From positions 6,791,347-6,855,346 of the forward strand of contig NC_034012.1 in NCBI RefSeq assembly GCF_000346465.2: a DNA stretch of 64,000 bases. The letters run 5' to 3'. This document shows, in pieces, positions 12,019 to 24,900 of this stretch; the first letter of the stretch is position 1; every line of letters begins with the position of its first letter. This stretch comes from Prunus persica. Its lineage: Eukaryota > Streptophyta > Magnoliopsida > Rosales > Rosaceae. The notes under the pieces were generated by a model, which saw only the letters and a program-made list of their open reading frames with translations, did not search any database and was not told the DNA's origin. Made by a program: the position numbers and the translations under genes.

Positions 12019-12511
12019 CATGAGTTATATTAGTAAAGAAATGAAGGAGACATACAACCTCAAGTAGAAAGGTAAATGCTTCTAACTAGTAGTTGAGTTG
12101 CATTCTTTGAACTATAATTAAAAATTATCTAATCTACATGTGGCTCTCTCAGTTAATGTTATCAAAGTTTCTACTATTTATATTAAGTTTTGAGAAATAT
12201 ATTTATGTAATCCTCCACTCCAAAGCTAAAATATTCACACCTTTTGCCCTAAGAAAATGTTTTATGCTTCCACATGTTTTTAATCACTTAAATTAAAAGC
12301 CACTTTAGACACTGATAATTAAGTGATCCTTTGGTAACTATTTTGTTTTAGTTTTCTTTAGTTAAATCGAAAAATATTTTAATAAAAGGAAGAAAAATGA
12401 AAATTAGACGATGACGATTGAACTTGGTACTTGACAGTAGGCCGCAGAGCAAAGACAAAAGAAGACGAGAATAGCAACGCCTGTATTGTGAGCTTGGTGG
12501 AGAAGAAGAAC

Positions 12512-14672
12512 ATGGAGGATACTACAGAATCACCGGCTATACACCCAGCAATAGCACCACTCTCATACCTGCTGGGAACATGGAGAGGCCAAGGGGAAGG
12601 TGGGTTTCCCACCATCAACTCCTTCTCGTACGTTGAACAACTCCATTTCTCTCACTCTGGCAAGGTACTCCATTTCTCTTTTTAGCTACTGGTCAGTGAG
12701 TTGACTCAGTGGGTCACTAAAGTCGCTGTCTTGTTTGTTTCCTTGCTCGTCTTGTCTGACTATTTGGTTGCCAATTGATTATATTCATGAAATGAGAGAA
12801 GCCCTTCATAGCTTACACTCAGAAGACCTGGAAATTGAACTCTGGGGAGCCTATGCACGCTGAGAGTGGCTTTTGGAGACCCAAACCAGATGGTACTATT
12901 GAAGTTGTCATTTCCCAAAGCACTGGCCTTGTTGAAGTTCAGGTGCTTGCTCTATTGAATTGTGGCCTCAAGTTTGCTTATTTATGCTATATTGACCAAT
13001 GTGGCACTACCCTTTTTTTTTCTTCTCATATTTATGGTTATTGTTGAAAGGAATTTGAGATGGATGTGCATTTAGCATTTAGAAACAACTCCAATCAAAT
13101 AAAGAATGAATTTTTGATGACCCAAATCCACTAATGTTGTGGCCATGGTATTTCATCATGTAATGCATGTACTCACCCAGGTACAAATACAATGAATTTC
13201 CTTGCCTTCTCCTATTGGGAAATTTTCATGCTCATTTCCATCGCATCCTATATGTGTCCCTAAATTCATTTTCCAAGTTACTGCTTCTTCACTGCTCTGC
13301 TCAGCTGTTTGATCATCCATTGAAATATATTCCTTAACTCTTTAAAGATTCTAACTTTTTTCCTTTTGATCGGTAGCATCTCAGAAGTTCTATATGGATT
13401 TTGATTCTGTCTTTTTTTCCCCTTTTGGACAATACATTTCTGAATATGGAATGTGCAGTTCCTATTTTAGGTATGCATACTATTATGACAAATGAATCCA
13501 AGTTGAGCTGATAATATACCTTCTATCTGTATAGCTCTGATAATTAATGTTTCTTACTTATTTACTTTGTTTGATCTGCTGATATTATTGTATATATATT
13601 ATTTGTTTAGAAAGGGACATACAGTGCAGAAGAGAAAGTAATAAAGCTTCAAAGTGAGCTTGTCGGCAATGCTTCTAAGGTAATTTAAGCTGATCCGTGG
13701 ATACAATAAAGCAATTTCCTTACAATGATTCATGCATCAATTTATGGCAGTTCATAGAGCTAGCTCAAAGAAAAACATGCTATTTAGTTTCCTACTATAA
13801 GTAATCTTCACCGTAAGCAATAAATTGATAAATGTATGTTGAGAACTATAATTTCCAGTAAGGTTGTGAAGGCAAGACATGGGTACTTTAGAGTTTATCG
13901 GTATAACATATAAGCTCTATGGGCACAGTTGAGACCTTCTTGGAGAAGGAAAGTGGTTGTGCTGCTAAAATCATGGCTGATGAGGATGCTTCAAGGATCT
14001 TGAGATATTGGGATATAATACGAAGATAGATGATTTTTTTAATTAATTATTTATAACTCTTTTTTTTAAAAATCTTTGTAACCTTTCAAATGTATTGGCT
14101 GATGATTTTTGGAATGTTGAGAGAACTTGCAAAAAGGGTAGGGGGATACAAACAAAAAGTATAAGAAGGAGAAATGGAGCTGGTGTGGGAAGAGTGAGCT
14201 TCTTTGAGTTCAAGGTCTGCATATACGGAAGACAAAACCTATGTATATCTGCAGAATTCGTTACAGAATATCAAATCCTGATTCAAGATTGGAGTCCTTT
14301 CCCTTGATGTCTTATTATACTAAGTCATTCCGCCCTTGGATTAGAGATTTATGAAATCTAGTATCTTATCCGTGGAGACGACTAAATGTTGATAAGAAAT
14401 ATGAATTATTTTGATATCTGACTGACTTCAGGTATTTTGTTGTTCTATGAATTGTAAAGCAGCCTTGATGGTTTTCAGTAACAAAAATTAGTTGTCTCTG
14501 TCCTAAAATTGACTTTTGAACAATTTATGATGCTTTTCTGTTTCTTACATAGGTGAGAGAGATAACCAGAGTTTTTAAGTTGGTAGATGAAGAACTGTTT
14601 TATGAGGTTAAGATGGCTACAAATCTCACAAGTCTTCAACCACATCTGAAAGCTTCGCTCCAAAGAATCTGA
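12512..14672 (+). CDS. Nitrobindin-type heme-binding beta-barrel protein (THAP4-like / DUF1794)
   Basis: Four exons (12512-12664, 12802-12942, 13611-13679, 14553-14672) join in frame to give a 160-residue protein. It begins MEDTTESPAIHPAIAPLSYL and carries the family signature LGTWRGQGEG. It continues with YTQKTWKLNSGEPMHAESGF and ends QPHLKASLQRI. In Arabidopsis nitrobindin the axial heme ligand is a His nine residues from the C-terminus; the same His is present here (residue 152). The family binds ferric heme in a small beta-barrel and reacts with nitric oxide or peroxynitrite. An in-frame ATG at 12431 would add 27 residues, but 12512 matches the family length. Intron 3 (13680-14552) is the longest. 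Synteny supports an At1g79260 ortholog. Confidence 0.92.
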
Positions 14673-16953
14673 AGCAACTATGTTGAAGAAAAAGTGAAGT
14701 TTACAAATTAGCCTCGGATTTCTATTCGTAGGTCATTGCTCTTATGAATTTGTTGCAGCTATCCTCCAGATTCCACTATGGCCCAAAGCGGATATTAGAG
14801 GTACAAAGAAAACCAAGATAGATGTTTGCTTTTTTGTAAATTTATGGTTTCATCCCTCGACTTGGTAATTTCTAGTGATACACGAATAACCCTTGCGCAA
14901 ACTTTGGATTCATCTATCTCAATGTGACAGACATTGTTGAAGGCTGTAATGTTATTGAAAAGTTGCTAACTTGTTTCCTCCACAATGACATGTTTACTTT
15001 TCTGTTTTGACATCAGAATGAATTTGATTATTCTTTCAATCCAAACGTGGTAAATGAAGTCATTCCGGCTTAACTTCGTAATGTAGAAATGAGATTCCCT
15101 CCCTTAGATTGTTGACCAGTCGATGAAGCTCCAGTCCCCCACTTGCCTATCAACGTTACACTGGTGCAGAAGAACTTATGCAGCAGCTTAAACCGAACCC
15201 TTCTGATAATGCTGCAATCTTATAAGAGATGATCCCTACTTTCCATATAGGTTGATGACAGAAAGACACAAAAAAAATTTCTGTGAAACTTGCTCTAGCA
15301 AGCTGATCTATGGTAGTTAGTCATTCCTTAATTGCCAACCAAGTATTGAAAGCATGCTTGGAGGTGGCGCTACTATACGAAACAAGGTGCCACCAGTCGA
15401 CAATATTAAAGTCTAGTTTTTTCAGGTTTCTTTGCCAGAATAAACTCCTGATTTAGAAGTTTTACACAAGTGACAATGCTATCCATCAAAGGTCTATTTA
15501 ATTGGAGATTGCACATCCTGCTCAAGTCTAAAGTTTAGGCCTTATTCATATTGGGCCAAAACACATACTTGCCTGTTCTTCATATGAGGCCTGGTAGCAC
15601 ATACATCATGCAAAACGACTCCAGAGGTCATTGGTGTTGTAGAATTCTATAGTGATAAGGCCTTCATATGAGGACTTATGTTTTTAATCATATGATCAAA
15701 TTAGTTAGTCATCAGATCAAATTGGTTAGTTTGATTCAACAGTTAAAAGATAGGTCCTCATCTAAGGGTCTTAGATAATACTGTCCATTAGTGTTTTTCC
15801 TCTTCTTTTAGGTCTATCATATTCAGTACAATCCAATATTGGCTTAATTTAGCAGTGGCACAAATCTGAGGCACCTTAGCAACATTAGCAAATGCTCCTA
15901 AAAAGTCTATTTCTTCCAAGTGGTGGGGTTTTGGCTTATAATAATATGAGAACGAAGCCATTGCCGGTGAGGCCAAGTAATGGGGATGGAACTTGGAAGG
16001 AAGAGGTCAAAATCTCCATGTAACATGGCAGATTTGCTGCTACAAACTGTCAACATCAAGATGATGCCTATAGTGAGTCTATAGTCTAATATTAGCTGTT
16101 TCCAAATCTTGCCTATGAAATGTCAGCCTCTTTGCTCTTGCAAGTTGCATGCCACTTCTACCAAACGGTGATTATACAATTATTACTCACCATTATCCTT
16201 ACTTATTCCATTCACAACTCTTTGAAATTGATTGCTTTTACAACTAAAAACCAAAAAAACAAAACCCAAATCTTTGTTTTTATTTGGTACATAGAATGTC
16301 AAATCTTGATGATGAACAGCTCATGATCTTCTCCATTGGTGGGATTCGCATACATGTATATATATACTACATACACATGTTTGGTATAGGCTTTGACTTC
16401 CCAACGATATAGTTTTTGTTTCTTACTCATTCTTTAGATTTTTATTTATTTATTAAAATAATCTTTTAATTACTAGCAAGATTGACCTTTCTTTTGAGCA
16501 TCGAATTGTGCACCTGGGTAATAGTGATAGGCATACCACATCTCTAATAGAGGTGAAGTCTACCAATATAATAGCGTACATCTATTAGAGAGGTGGTACA
16601 TAATATAGTTTTTTTTTTTTTGGACTTTTCCTATTGAGAGGGGTACACAGTGTAGTGATTGATCCAAGATTCAAAAATCGGCCGGATGAAACTTACATTA
16701 AAAACTCGATGATATGAGTGAATTTCATTAATAAACAGAGAAAAATACACCTAGTTAATAAACGTAATGAACATTACCCTCAAATGCATCTTCATACATA
16801 AATAAAAGCTTATAAAAAACCAAAAATAAAAACAAGAAGTAAATGCAATGCAACACAAAAATAATAGAAGAAGCTCATCCAAAAATATTAATACCATACT
16901 ATACAACTCATTTTCAAATCCTAAAAATTAATAATAAGAAAAATAAAAACCCA

Positions 16954-16959
<6 letters not shown>

Positions 16960-17004
<45 letters not shown>
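16960..17004 (+). repeat. (GA)n microsatellite
   Basis: More than 20 GA units, followed by shorter GAGAGA runs at about 17026-17035 and 17057-17070. Confidence 0.9.
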
Positions 17005-17007
<3 letters not shown>

Positions 17008-17127
17008 TAGGAAACTAAAGCCCACAAGAGAGAGAGAAATCACAAAAATGGGCCCTAGAGAGAGAGAGAGATCACAAAATGGGTCTGGCAGCTGCCCGGC
17101 CTGCCCTCAATGTAGTTCCACCCACGG

Positions 17128-17205
17128 ATGCTAGGACTCAAATTTAGAACGTTACTTGGAGAAGCAATTACTCCAAACCACTACACTAATGGATCCTTTG
17201 CACAA
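17128..17205 (-). repeat. SINE-like tRNA-derived fragment
   Basis: On the minus strand it reads GGATCCATTAGTGTAGTGGT, then TTTGGAGTAATTG, then an A/TTTGAGTCCTAG block. These resemble pol III box A (TAGTGTAGTGG) and box B spacing. A related copy lies at 58359-58436 on the same strand. The fragment is not a functional tRNA. Confidence 0.4.
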
Positions 17206-17431
17206 TGTGGTATATAAATGAGCTATGACTAGCATTTTTGTTATATATATCCTTAATTTGGAATATATATTTCTTGAAGGAAAATGCCTTCAAAGGGGCA
17301 ATAAAGTCCCCCAAATTCAAAACATTAGAATTAACTTTAAAATCATAGTAAGTTAATCAGAAGCGTTGTTGTTGAGTGTGGTCATGCTATAACCAAATAA
17401 GGTGGACACTAAGAATTGGACAAATTGTCAA

Positions 17432-17889
17432 GGGTTTTTCGCAGCTATGATCCCTTAACTATACCCGTAATTGCATTTGGGTCACTGAACTCAATTATTA
17501 GTTGCAGAGGTCACTCAACTGTGTGTTTCGTTGCACCGTTAGTCCCTACTGTCAAGTCTCTCTAATGGAAGGACTAATGGTGCAATACAACACCTAATTG
17601 AGTGACCTATATAACTATTTTTTGGAGTTAAGTGACCAAAATGTAACTCCAAGTAGAGTTGAGGGATCATTGCTACAAATAATCCTAATTGAAAAGTCAC
17701 ATTTGCCCATCAATAATTGGATAGATCTTGCCATGTCATCATTTTAAACGGAAAAAACTAACGGACTTGACGAAAGGACTACTGGTGCAACGAAACACAT
17801 AGTTGAATGACCTCTGCAACTAATAATTGAGTTCAGTGACCCAAATGTAATTACGGGTATATTTGAGGGACCATAGCTGCGATAAACCC
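17432..17889. mobile_element. Mutator-like miniature element (MITE) with ~130-bp terminal inverted repeats and 9-bp TSD
   Basis: The left end GGGTTTTTCGCAGCTATG and the right end (as reverse complement GGGTTTATCGCAGCTATG) stay homologous for roughly 130 bp inward, including GGGTCACTGAACTCAATTAT and TTAGTTGCAGAGGTCA. Flanks AATTGTCAA (17423-17431) and AATTGTCGA (17890-17898) form a 9-bp target-site duplication with one mismatch. Long TIRs plus a 9-bp TSD are typical of Mutator-type elements. There is no transposase gene, so it is non-autonomous. An additional diverged copy of the right end lies inside at about 17575-17690. Confidence 0.85.
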
Positions 17890-18613
17890 AATTGTCGAAT
17901 TTAGTATATAATATGTAGAGAAAGTCTTAGGATATGACATTATATCACGGGATTATGTTTTTCGACCTAAAACTTATTTTGGGTCAACTAGTGGTGTTTT
18001 TGTTTAGTATATTAGAAGATATATCAAGTTTTAACACTTCGAAATTTAAAAAAAAAAAACATACTTCTAGGCTCACTCAACTTGATAGCAAAGGAATAGT
18101 AGCTAAAGTGATTTAGATTATTTATGTCGGCACTTAAGATTCTAGGTTCAATTCGCCCCTCTTCTAAGAACTGACCGATGTGGGCTAAAGGCTGCTCCAA
18201 GGCCGAAGCCGATTTGGTCCACTTTTTCCAATCGTTGTCTTCCTATAAACTTTTGTGTGTGATTTTTGCGAAGCCATTTTAGGTTGTTACAGTACAAATA
18301 TACCATTGGCATCAGTTATTTTGCTATTTGGGCAACCTTGTAGAAGTAACAAACTTGTAACTGTTTTAAAAAATACTCTAAAAATAGAAAGAAAGGAAAA
18401 AAAGAGAAAATCATTCTATATAAAAGAAGCATGTGTAAAACGGAAATGATGGGTTATCAACAATTCAATACATGCTATGTTATGAGACCATGAATCGTGA
18501 TCAGTAATCAAGTTCAAACATATGAACGCACAACATGTCATGGTAATTAATCCTAAACACAAAAACAAACATTCATTTTCAGGCAGCTGGCCACGCTGAT
18601 CAAGTCAAAATGT

Positions 18614-18617
<4 letters not shown>

Positions 18618-18660
<43 letters not shown>
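18618..18660 (+). repeat. (CT)n microsatellite
   Basis: About 21 CT units in the upstream region of the aspartic protease gene. Confidence 0.9.
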
Positions 18661-18663
<3 letters not shown>

Positions 18664-18917
18664 CTTGTTGTGGAGGGGAAGCTTGTTAGTTAATGGGGCA
18701 GTACTTACTAACGAACCTTCCATGCATTTGTTTTTAATATTGTCACGTTTACATAACACATCTATTTCAAACCGTGTCCCTCCGACAAGCACCTAAAAAC
18801 TGTTGTTTTAATAACATATATGACTTAAAAATTTTGCTGCTTGTAAAATTAATGATAAAACTGTTACATCATTAAGTTATCAAACAAAGTGATCTTATGA
18901 TAAATCCCACATGAGTC

Positions 18918-18955
<38 letters not shown>
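18918..18955 (+). repeat. (GA)n microsatellite
   Basis: About 18 GA units, some 25 bp before the candidate TATA box of the aspartic protease gene. Confidence 0.9.
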
Positions 18956-18957
<2 letters not shown>

Positions 18958-18981
18958 TGCATATCGACCATATTCCTAGGC

Positions 18982-18989
18982 TATATATA
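18982..18989 (+). promoter_or_regulatory. Candidate TATA box of the aspartic protease gene
   Basis: TATATATA in the context CTATATATAC lies ~340 bp upstream of the ATG at 19325. It would imply a 5' UTR of about 300 bp. There is no experimental support. Confidence 0.35.
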
Positions 18990-19324
18990 CTCATTAGGAA
19001 ATTATGAGGCAGAGCAAAAAAACAGAGAAAAATAAAGGCGCGTCCCTTTATGGTTTTCAGCCTCACACTATCTTTGATGTTAGACCACCCCAACCTCCTT
19101 CTTTTGGGTTTATTGGTTAGTTTTTCTACTTTGTTTACAAGGTGTTAATTAGTCGCCCAAAGCTCACAATAAGGGCCTCAACTGCAAAGCCATAACCCCA
19201 GGACCTAAATTTAGCTCTGTTCTGTTTCTCCTCACCTGTTTTTAATCATCCCCATTTCTTACATTCTGCCAAAGTGCCTCTGTTTTTTCCTCCCTGTTTA
19301 TTGTTTCATATCAAATTTTTGGAG

Positions 19325-20023
19325 ATGAAGTTGAGGTCAGGTTCAATCCTCTTCTTCATCTTCTTGCTCTCTGCCATCCATGGCCTTGCGTTTGCTCATG
19401 CAGATCATGATGAGGAAGATGGTGACAATGGTGATGAGATGAGGCTGGAGATGATACACAGGTACTCTCCACATGCCAAAGACCATGGTGTGCATGGAGA
19501 GATACCTCCAACCCAGCAAGCGCTCATCCAGGAGCTACACCGCCACGATGTCTTTAGACTTCAAATGATGGCCCAAAAGAGGCAACAAAACGGCCATGAT
19601 CAAGGCCTCAACAGCAGCAGCAGCAGCAACAGCACAAGGAGAATGGATATGCAAACAAGACTCTCCGTGACAATGCCGATGAATGCCGGTTGGGATTATG
19701 GTATCGGGCAGTACCTGGTGAAGCTCAAATTAGGAACACCTGCCCAGAAATTCACGGTGATTCCAAGTACAGGCAGTGACTTGACATGGGTGAGATGCGG
19801 AAGCCATTGCGGTAAGAGTTGTGGCATACGCAAAGGCAGGATAGACCACAGTAGGGTGTTCAATACAGATCGCTCTTCTACATTCAAATCCGTTACATGT
19901 TCTTCTAAGATGTGCGAGTTTGATCTTGCCAACTTTAACTCTCTCAATAAATGCCCTCGCCCTTTAAGCCCTTGCAGATATGATTACAGGTACATTTCTC
20001 AATTTCCCATTCTCTTCCATAAT

Positions 20024-20081
<58 letters not shown>

Positions 20082-21909
20082 TATGAAAATGCCAATTTGA
20101 ACAAAGACCTGTCTCCAGTTTCGGATGAGGTCCAGAAATCTGGTACCCGATTGGGATGGGATTATAATTTTCGTGAATTATGATCCGATCGATTGGTGAG
20201 AAGAAACTTTTGGATTGGAAATGGAGGAGAAAATCCAATCCAAACTAGAAGTAGTTGGAACATGTGTCATTTCTGAAGTACATACGTCCACTTCGTTTTT
20301 AAAGCCAACCTAAAAATTGTTAGAGCTTGTATTTATTTGAAGGGGGTTGGTTTTGGTTGTGTTAAAGAATACTAAATACCAAAGTGAAGTCGGCATACAA
20401 ACGTAAATATGTGGTCATGTGTTAGTCTAGGAGTTATAAGGTTCATTCGTTAGCATCATCATTTTCATATATCCGTTATTGTTCATGGACCATTTTGCTG
20501 CGAAAGTTGGAAATAACCCCAGAATTAGTTGTAACATTAACAAGTCTAATGAACGATCAGATACAATTGTTTGTGGGGTACCCCAAATTCATCAGCTGCA
20601 GAAGATGTAAGCTCTGCCTTTACCTACATCCGGCAGAAGATTTAAATGGGAGTTATTGTAAGTAGGTGGGAGGGTCACATGACTCACATTTCTCTACCAA
20701 ACACATAAACTTGTGTCCTTGTTTGGATGTGTTTGCGGCTGCAATGGTAGCAATGCCATTCCTAGTAACGACATAATCTTTCGAGGGTTAGAGTTTTGAT
20801 TGCAGAAGATCTTAAATCTTAATCTCTCCTTATTTCATTGTTGTGTTGCAAGGTGCAGGGTGAGGTTGCGCCTATATATGTTCTGCTCTATTTACATTTT
20901 TTTGTCTCGTCACGTGTAGAATGAGACTGCACATGAGGGAGGGTGTTAACATGATATACAATGTCGGCCTACTGCCTAACAACTTAAGTTTTCTTGCATA
21001 ATCTAACAATGCCAAATTAATGTTACTCATTTTCTTGGATGACCAACAATTTAATATGTTTTATTTATTTATGTTATTTTCATCAGCTACGTGGAAGGGT
21101 CTTCTGCATTGGGAACCTTTGGCACCGATATTGTAAGAGCATCCCTGTCAAATGGTAGGAGAAACAGAATGAAAGATGTGCTAATTGGTTGCACGGAATC
21201 CATCATAGGCAAAGGAACCGCCAAAGGAAGTGATGGCATATTAGGGTTGGGATTTGGCAAGTACTCATTCACAACAAAAGCAGCTCTAAAGTATGGTGGC
21301 AAGGTATCTTATTGCCTGCTTGATCACATGAGCCCCAAGAATGTCACAAGTTATCTCACATTTGGAGACAACAAGAAAGCTGTATTGCAGGGCAAAATGA
21401 GATACACACAGCTGGTTTTCGGTAACCCTAATAAGGGTTCGTTTTACGGCGTAAACCTACAGGGGATCTCCGTTGGAGGCAAAATGTTAAATATACCACT
21501 CCACATATGGAACCCAAAACTTGGTGGTGGTGCACTTGTTGATTCGGGCATGAGCCTAACATTTCTGACCAAGCCAGCATACAAGCCTGTCATGACTGCC
21601 TTGACAATGCCTTTGACAAAGTTCAGAAGATTGCGATCAGAAGAAGACGATTTTGACTTCTGCTTCGACCCCAGAGGATATAGAGACCGTTTGGTCCCAA
21701 AGTTGGTGTTTCATTTTGCAGGTGGAGCAAAGTTTGCGCCACCAGTGAAGAGCTATGTTATTGATGTATCGCCTGGGATGAAGTGTATTGGAATTCTCCC
21801 ACTTGCTGAGGGCGCCTGTATTATTGGCAACATAATTCAGCAAAACCATTTGTGGGAATTCAATTTGGTGCGGAAAACCTTGGGTTTTGCTCCTTCAACC
21901 TGCACCTAG
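19325..21909 (+). CDS. Nepenthesin-type (A1B) aspartic protease-like protein lacking the first catalytic Asp
   Basis: Two exons (19325-19989 and 21087-21909; 1.1-kb intron) give 495 residues. The N-terminus MKLRSGSILFFIFLLSAIHG is a clear signal peptide, followed by an acidic, His-rich propeptide. The enzyme domain starts near YLVKLKLGTPAQKFTV. The first active-site motif reads IPSTGSDLTW, with Ser where the family has catalytic Asp; the second (ALVDSGMSLTFL) keeps its Asp. The Cys-rich nepenthesin insert (CGSHCGKSC...CSSKMC...CPRPLSPC) and the flap (YSYVEGSSALG) are recognisable. The C-terminus IIGNIIQQNHLWEFNLVRKT and GFAPSTC is typical. The protein should enter the secretory pathway, but peptidase activity is doubtful. 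An upstream in-frame ATG at 19274 would bury the signal peptide, so 19325 is preferred. The frame is intact, so this is not a simple pseudogene. Confidence 0.9.
20028..20079 (+). repeat. (CT)n microsatellite in the protease intron
   Basis: About 26 CT units begin ~38 bp inside the intron that starts at 19990. Confidence 0.9.
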
Positions 21910-24900
21910 TTCTTGTTTTTTTTCTTTTTTTCTTTTTTTTGCTTTTTTGCTTTTTCGAAATGGGAATTGGAATTCATGTTCTTGTAATTCTTTCCTCCCT
22001 CTTTCTTCTCATATATAGTTGTGAAATTCATTGCAATTCTTCTCGTTACATCTTGTAATTGATCATAAATCATAATTTTCGTTTTTTTTATACTCTTTGT
22101 ATCAATTATGAATAACAAAAATAATAAAAGAAGAAGAATAAAACTTACAATATCAGTTTCAATTCGAATCCTCTCTCTTTGATCCATTAATAAATTTAAA
22201 TAAAGAAATCCAAGTTAGCGAATATATATAAGGGTAAAACTAATGTTGGAACTGATAGATGTGAAAGATAATTTGGAAAGTGTGAATTGATCATTGTCTC
22301 AAATGTAGGATAATTTGGCAAGTGTTAGTTATGTCCAACGAGTATGGTGGTTTTTCAACAGACTTCCTGAGTTTGATTGTTTCAAAATCTATGCTGAGAA
22401 GCAAGTGTGAATTGATGGTCTCAAATGTAGGAAGTGGACATACAATTATTGGATTTGCATGCGTAAACGAATTCATTATCTGCATGCTTAAGTTTCTAGA
22501 TTTAGTTAAGAAGACCGATTACATTTAACTCTCTTATCACGTGATAAATTTAATGAACCAAAATAAGAATGAATGAGCTCTGTTTTCGAAACGAGTATCA
22601 ATGATTGAATCTACATTGAATAGTGAAGAAAGAATTATATAAGTGTGAATGATTGGCATGTCGACATGGGAAAGTGAACACAGAATTATTAAGAATAGAT
22701 TGTTTGTTTTTGAGTCCACTTGAACACCACCTGTTTTTGGATCCCCATAGATATTCTACTGAATATCATACGATATCTTCCAAAACAAAATGTGCAAAAG
22801 CGTCCAACAAGACAGAAATTTCACGTAATTGGCATTTCATGATTAATCAGTAGCAGTGAGCTTCTTCCTTCCTATACAAACATGAGAGAGACCAACTCCT
22901 GACGTGCACGCTTATCATTGATTGCTTGCTTGCTTGGTTAAGACTCACTTATCAAATTGTTCTTTGTTTGTCGTTAATAAGCATGAAAGTATCCTTGTAG
23001 GTCCCAATTGATCTAATAAGACGGCATTAATTTATGATCCTGAACAGTTTCAGACAAATGTATTGAGTTCAGCAAGTCATTCATATCGCACGAAGGATGT
23101 CTGTCTCTTTTGCATTTTTTTTAATCGACGGAAGGAGAATTTGAACTTGAAAACCTTTTTTTACATTGAGAAGAGGAGTATCACTCAACTAATTGCTAGT
23201 TGACAGTACCTTTCACTTTAAAGTTTATACGTACCATAATTGCTCAAAGTAGAATTGTCAAAGTCATTGTCGATGCGACCTAAATTGTATATGGAGCTTT
23301 TAACTCAAGTGGTTGGTGACAGTGCGACACTAATGATAAGACTTTGACTCTCGTTCTTCTCCTCTCTTGAATTCAATAGAGATAAAGTTATGTTCAATAT
23401 TATCTTAGACAACATAAATCGTTGTATCTGATCCAGTAGATGAAGTTGAATACGTAGAGAATAGAATTTAGAACATGCATGATCAGAGGAAGGGTATCAT
23501 GTAAATTATATAAATTAAGGCGCTGTACCCGTTGCCACCAACTCTCATCTCTCATCACCCTTTTTTTATCATTTTGTGATAATTTAGCCATCACTTTAAA
23601 CACACAACCAATCTCAAGATGTAAACGTCTATCTACTCCATGTGCATCCGTGTCAAGCTCAATTGTTTGCTTTCTGTGTTTTTACATTAATAATCAAATT
23701 ATCAGGAACTTTGTTGTCGTCTTCTCTGTCTTTGCCTGGACTTGGCCTTTTTTTTTTTGTTTAAATTAAGAAAGAAAAAACCCATATAGTTGTGGCCTAG
23801 ACTTGGCTATGGATGAGTGAGACCAGGGTTTGGTTTTGAGCAAAGTCGTGGTTTGGACATGGGAGCAGGTAAGATGCTCGTACAATCAACTTCAACCCTT
23901 CCAAATAGATGAATCAAGAGACTATGTACAAATAACTCAATGCGAGAGCGACTCGTTACATAATCAAATCAATATTTACAAAGGACAAGAGAGATTTTTA
24001 TTTTATTCTTTGGCCTGAAAAGGAGAAAATAAGTTACCACATTTGCATACATACACACCCATAAGCACAAATGGGAAAATTTTGGATTTTTTTTCCTATG
24101 TTTGGTGTGTTATTGATCACATTGTTGGGTGTATTTAGAAGCTCCTCTATTGAAATGGGTTTGGGTCCTCTTGTGGTGGAAAACAAAAGTGGGCCTCTTG
24201 AAAACAACTGGATCTTTCTGGTCATGAGTCCCTTTTAATGAAAAGCAGTCGTGCTTTTGTACAAATCATGTCTTTTTGGTTCTTCAAACCATGTAAAAAG
24301 AGTGGATGAGCGAAATTTGCTCGCAAATCTCAGACCAAGTTTGTGAATGGCTTGATTGCCATACGATACAAAGCAAGAAATAGGGGCATGATTTGAGACA
24401 GATTGTTCATATTGATATTCAGCATAAATCTGGATGGTGAAGATTCACATCAATTCAGCCAATGGTTTGACTACTTCTGCAAGGAGCACACAAACGACTT
24501 GTAGTTTTATATATACAACTGGTTGGTGAGTTTACAGTCTAATGATTGTTTCTAAATTTCATGGTTTGCACTTGCACTTTTCAAGCATTGTTGCTAAGTC
24601 TGTTGAAAATATCAATTCGTTGTGTTGACTGACTGACAAGGAAAATTACAGCAAATATGCAGGCATAATATGAGGCTTTTACCTACACCATTCATTGACG
24701 ACAAGGAAATTACAATCAGTAACGTTAAAGCATTAACTAGTTAGTAAGTTAATATGATACTAACCACTCGTTGTGACATACTCCATATTGTAATTTCATT
24801 ATTAGAAATGTTCATTTTTTAGGTTCTCACTAAAGATCATCATCGTAAATATTTACTCACCTTAGAAGAAATTGTTTAGCTATTTGCTCATTATCTTGAA

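Larger units (their letters stand above)
9625..12511. other. Shared upstream region of the divergent kinase and nitrobindin genes
   Basis: The kinase reads left from 9624 and nitrobindin reads right from 12512, so this 2.9-kb stretch contains both promoters. The segment about 10200-10760, with GA tract and pyrimidine-rich flanks, may be 5' UTR and core promoter of the kinase, perhaps with a 5' UTR intron. 11580-11810 is strongly purine-rich (GGGGGA-type), and 11988-12016 is an AT dinucleotide run. No protein-coding frame is recognisable. Confidence 0.45.
14673..19324. other. Repeat-rich spacer between nitrobindin and the aspartic protease
   Basis: No intact gene is visible. About 14673-14850 is probably nitrobindin 3' UTR. 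15000-15800 has scattered decayed, frame-broken sequence that I cannot assign. From 16600 to 18100 there are a SINE-like fragment, a GA tract and a complete Mutator-like miniature element. 18600-19320 contains CT and GA tracts and the likely protease promoter. Confidence 0.5.

Noticed and set aside
15000..15300. Coding-looking fragments in the spacer (for example around 15140-15220).
   Set aside because: Broken by stops in every frame and not assignable to a family by eye.
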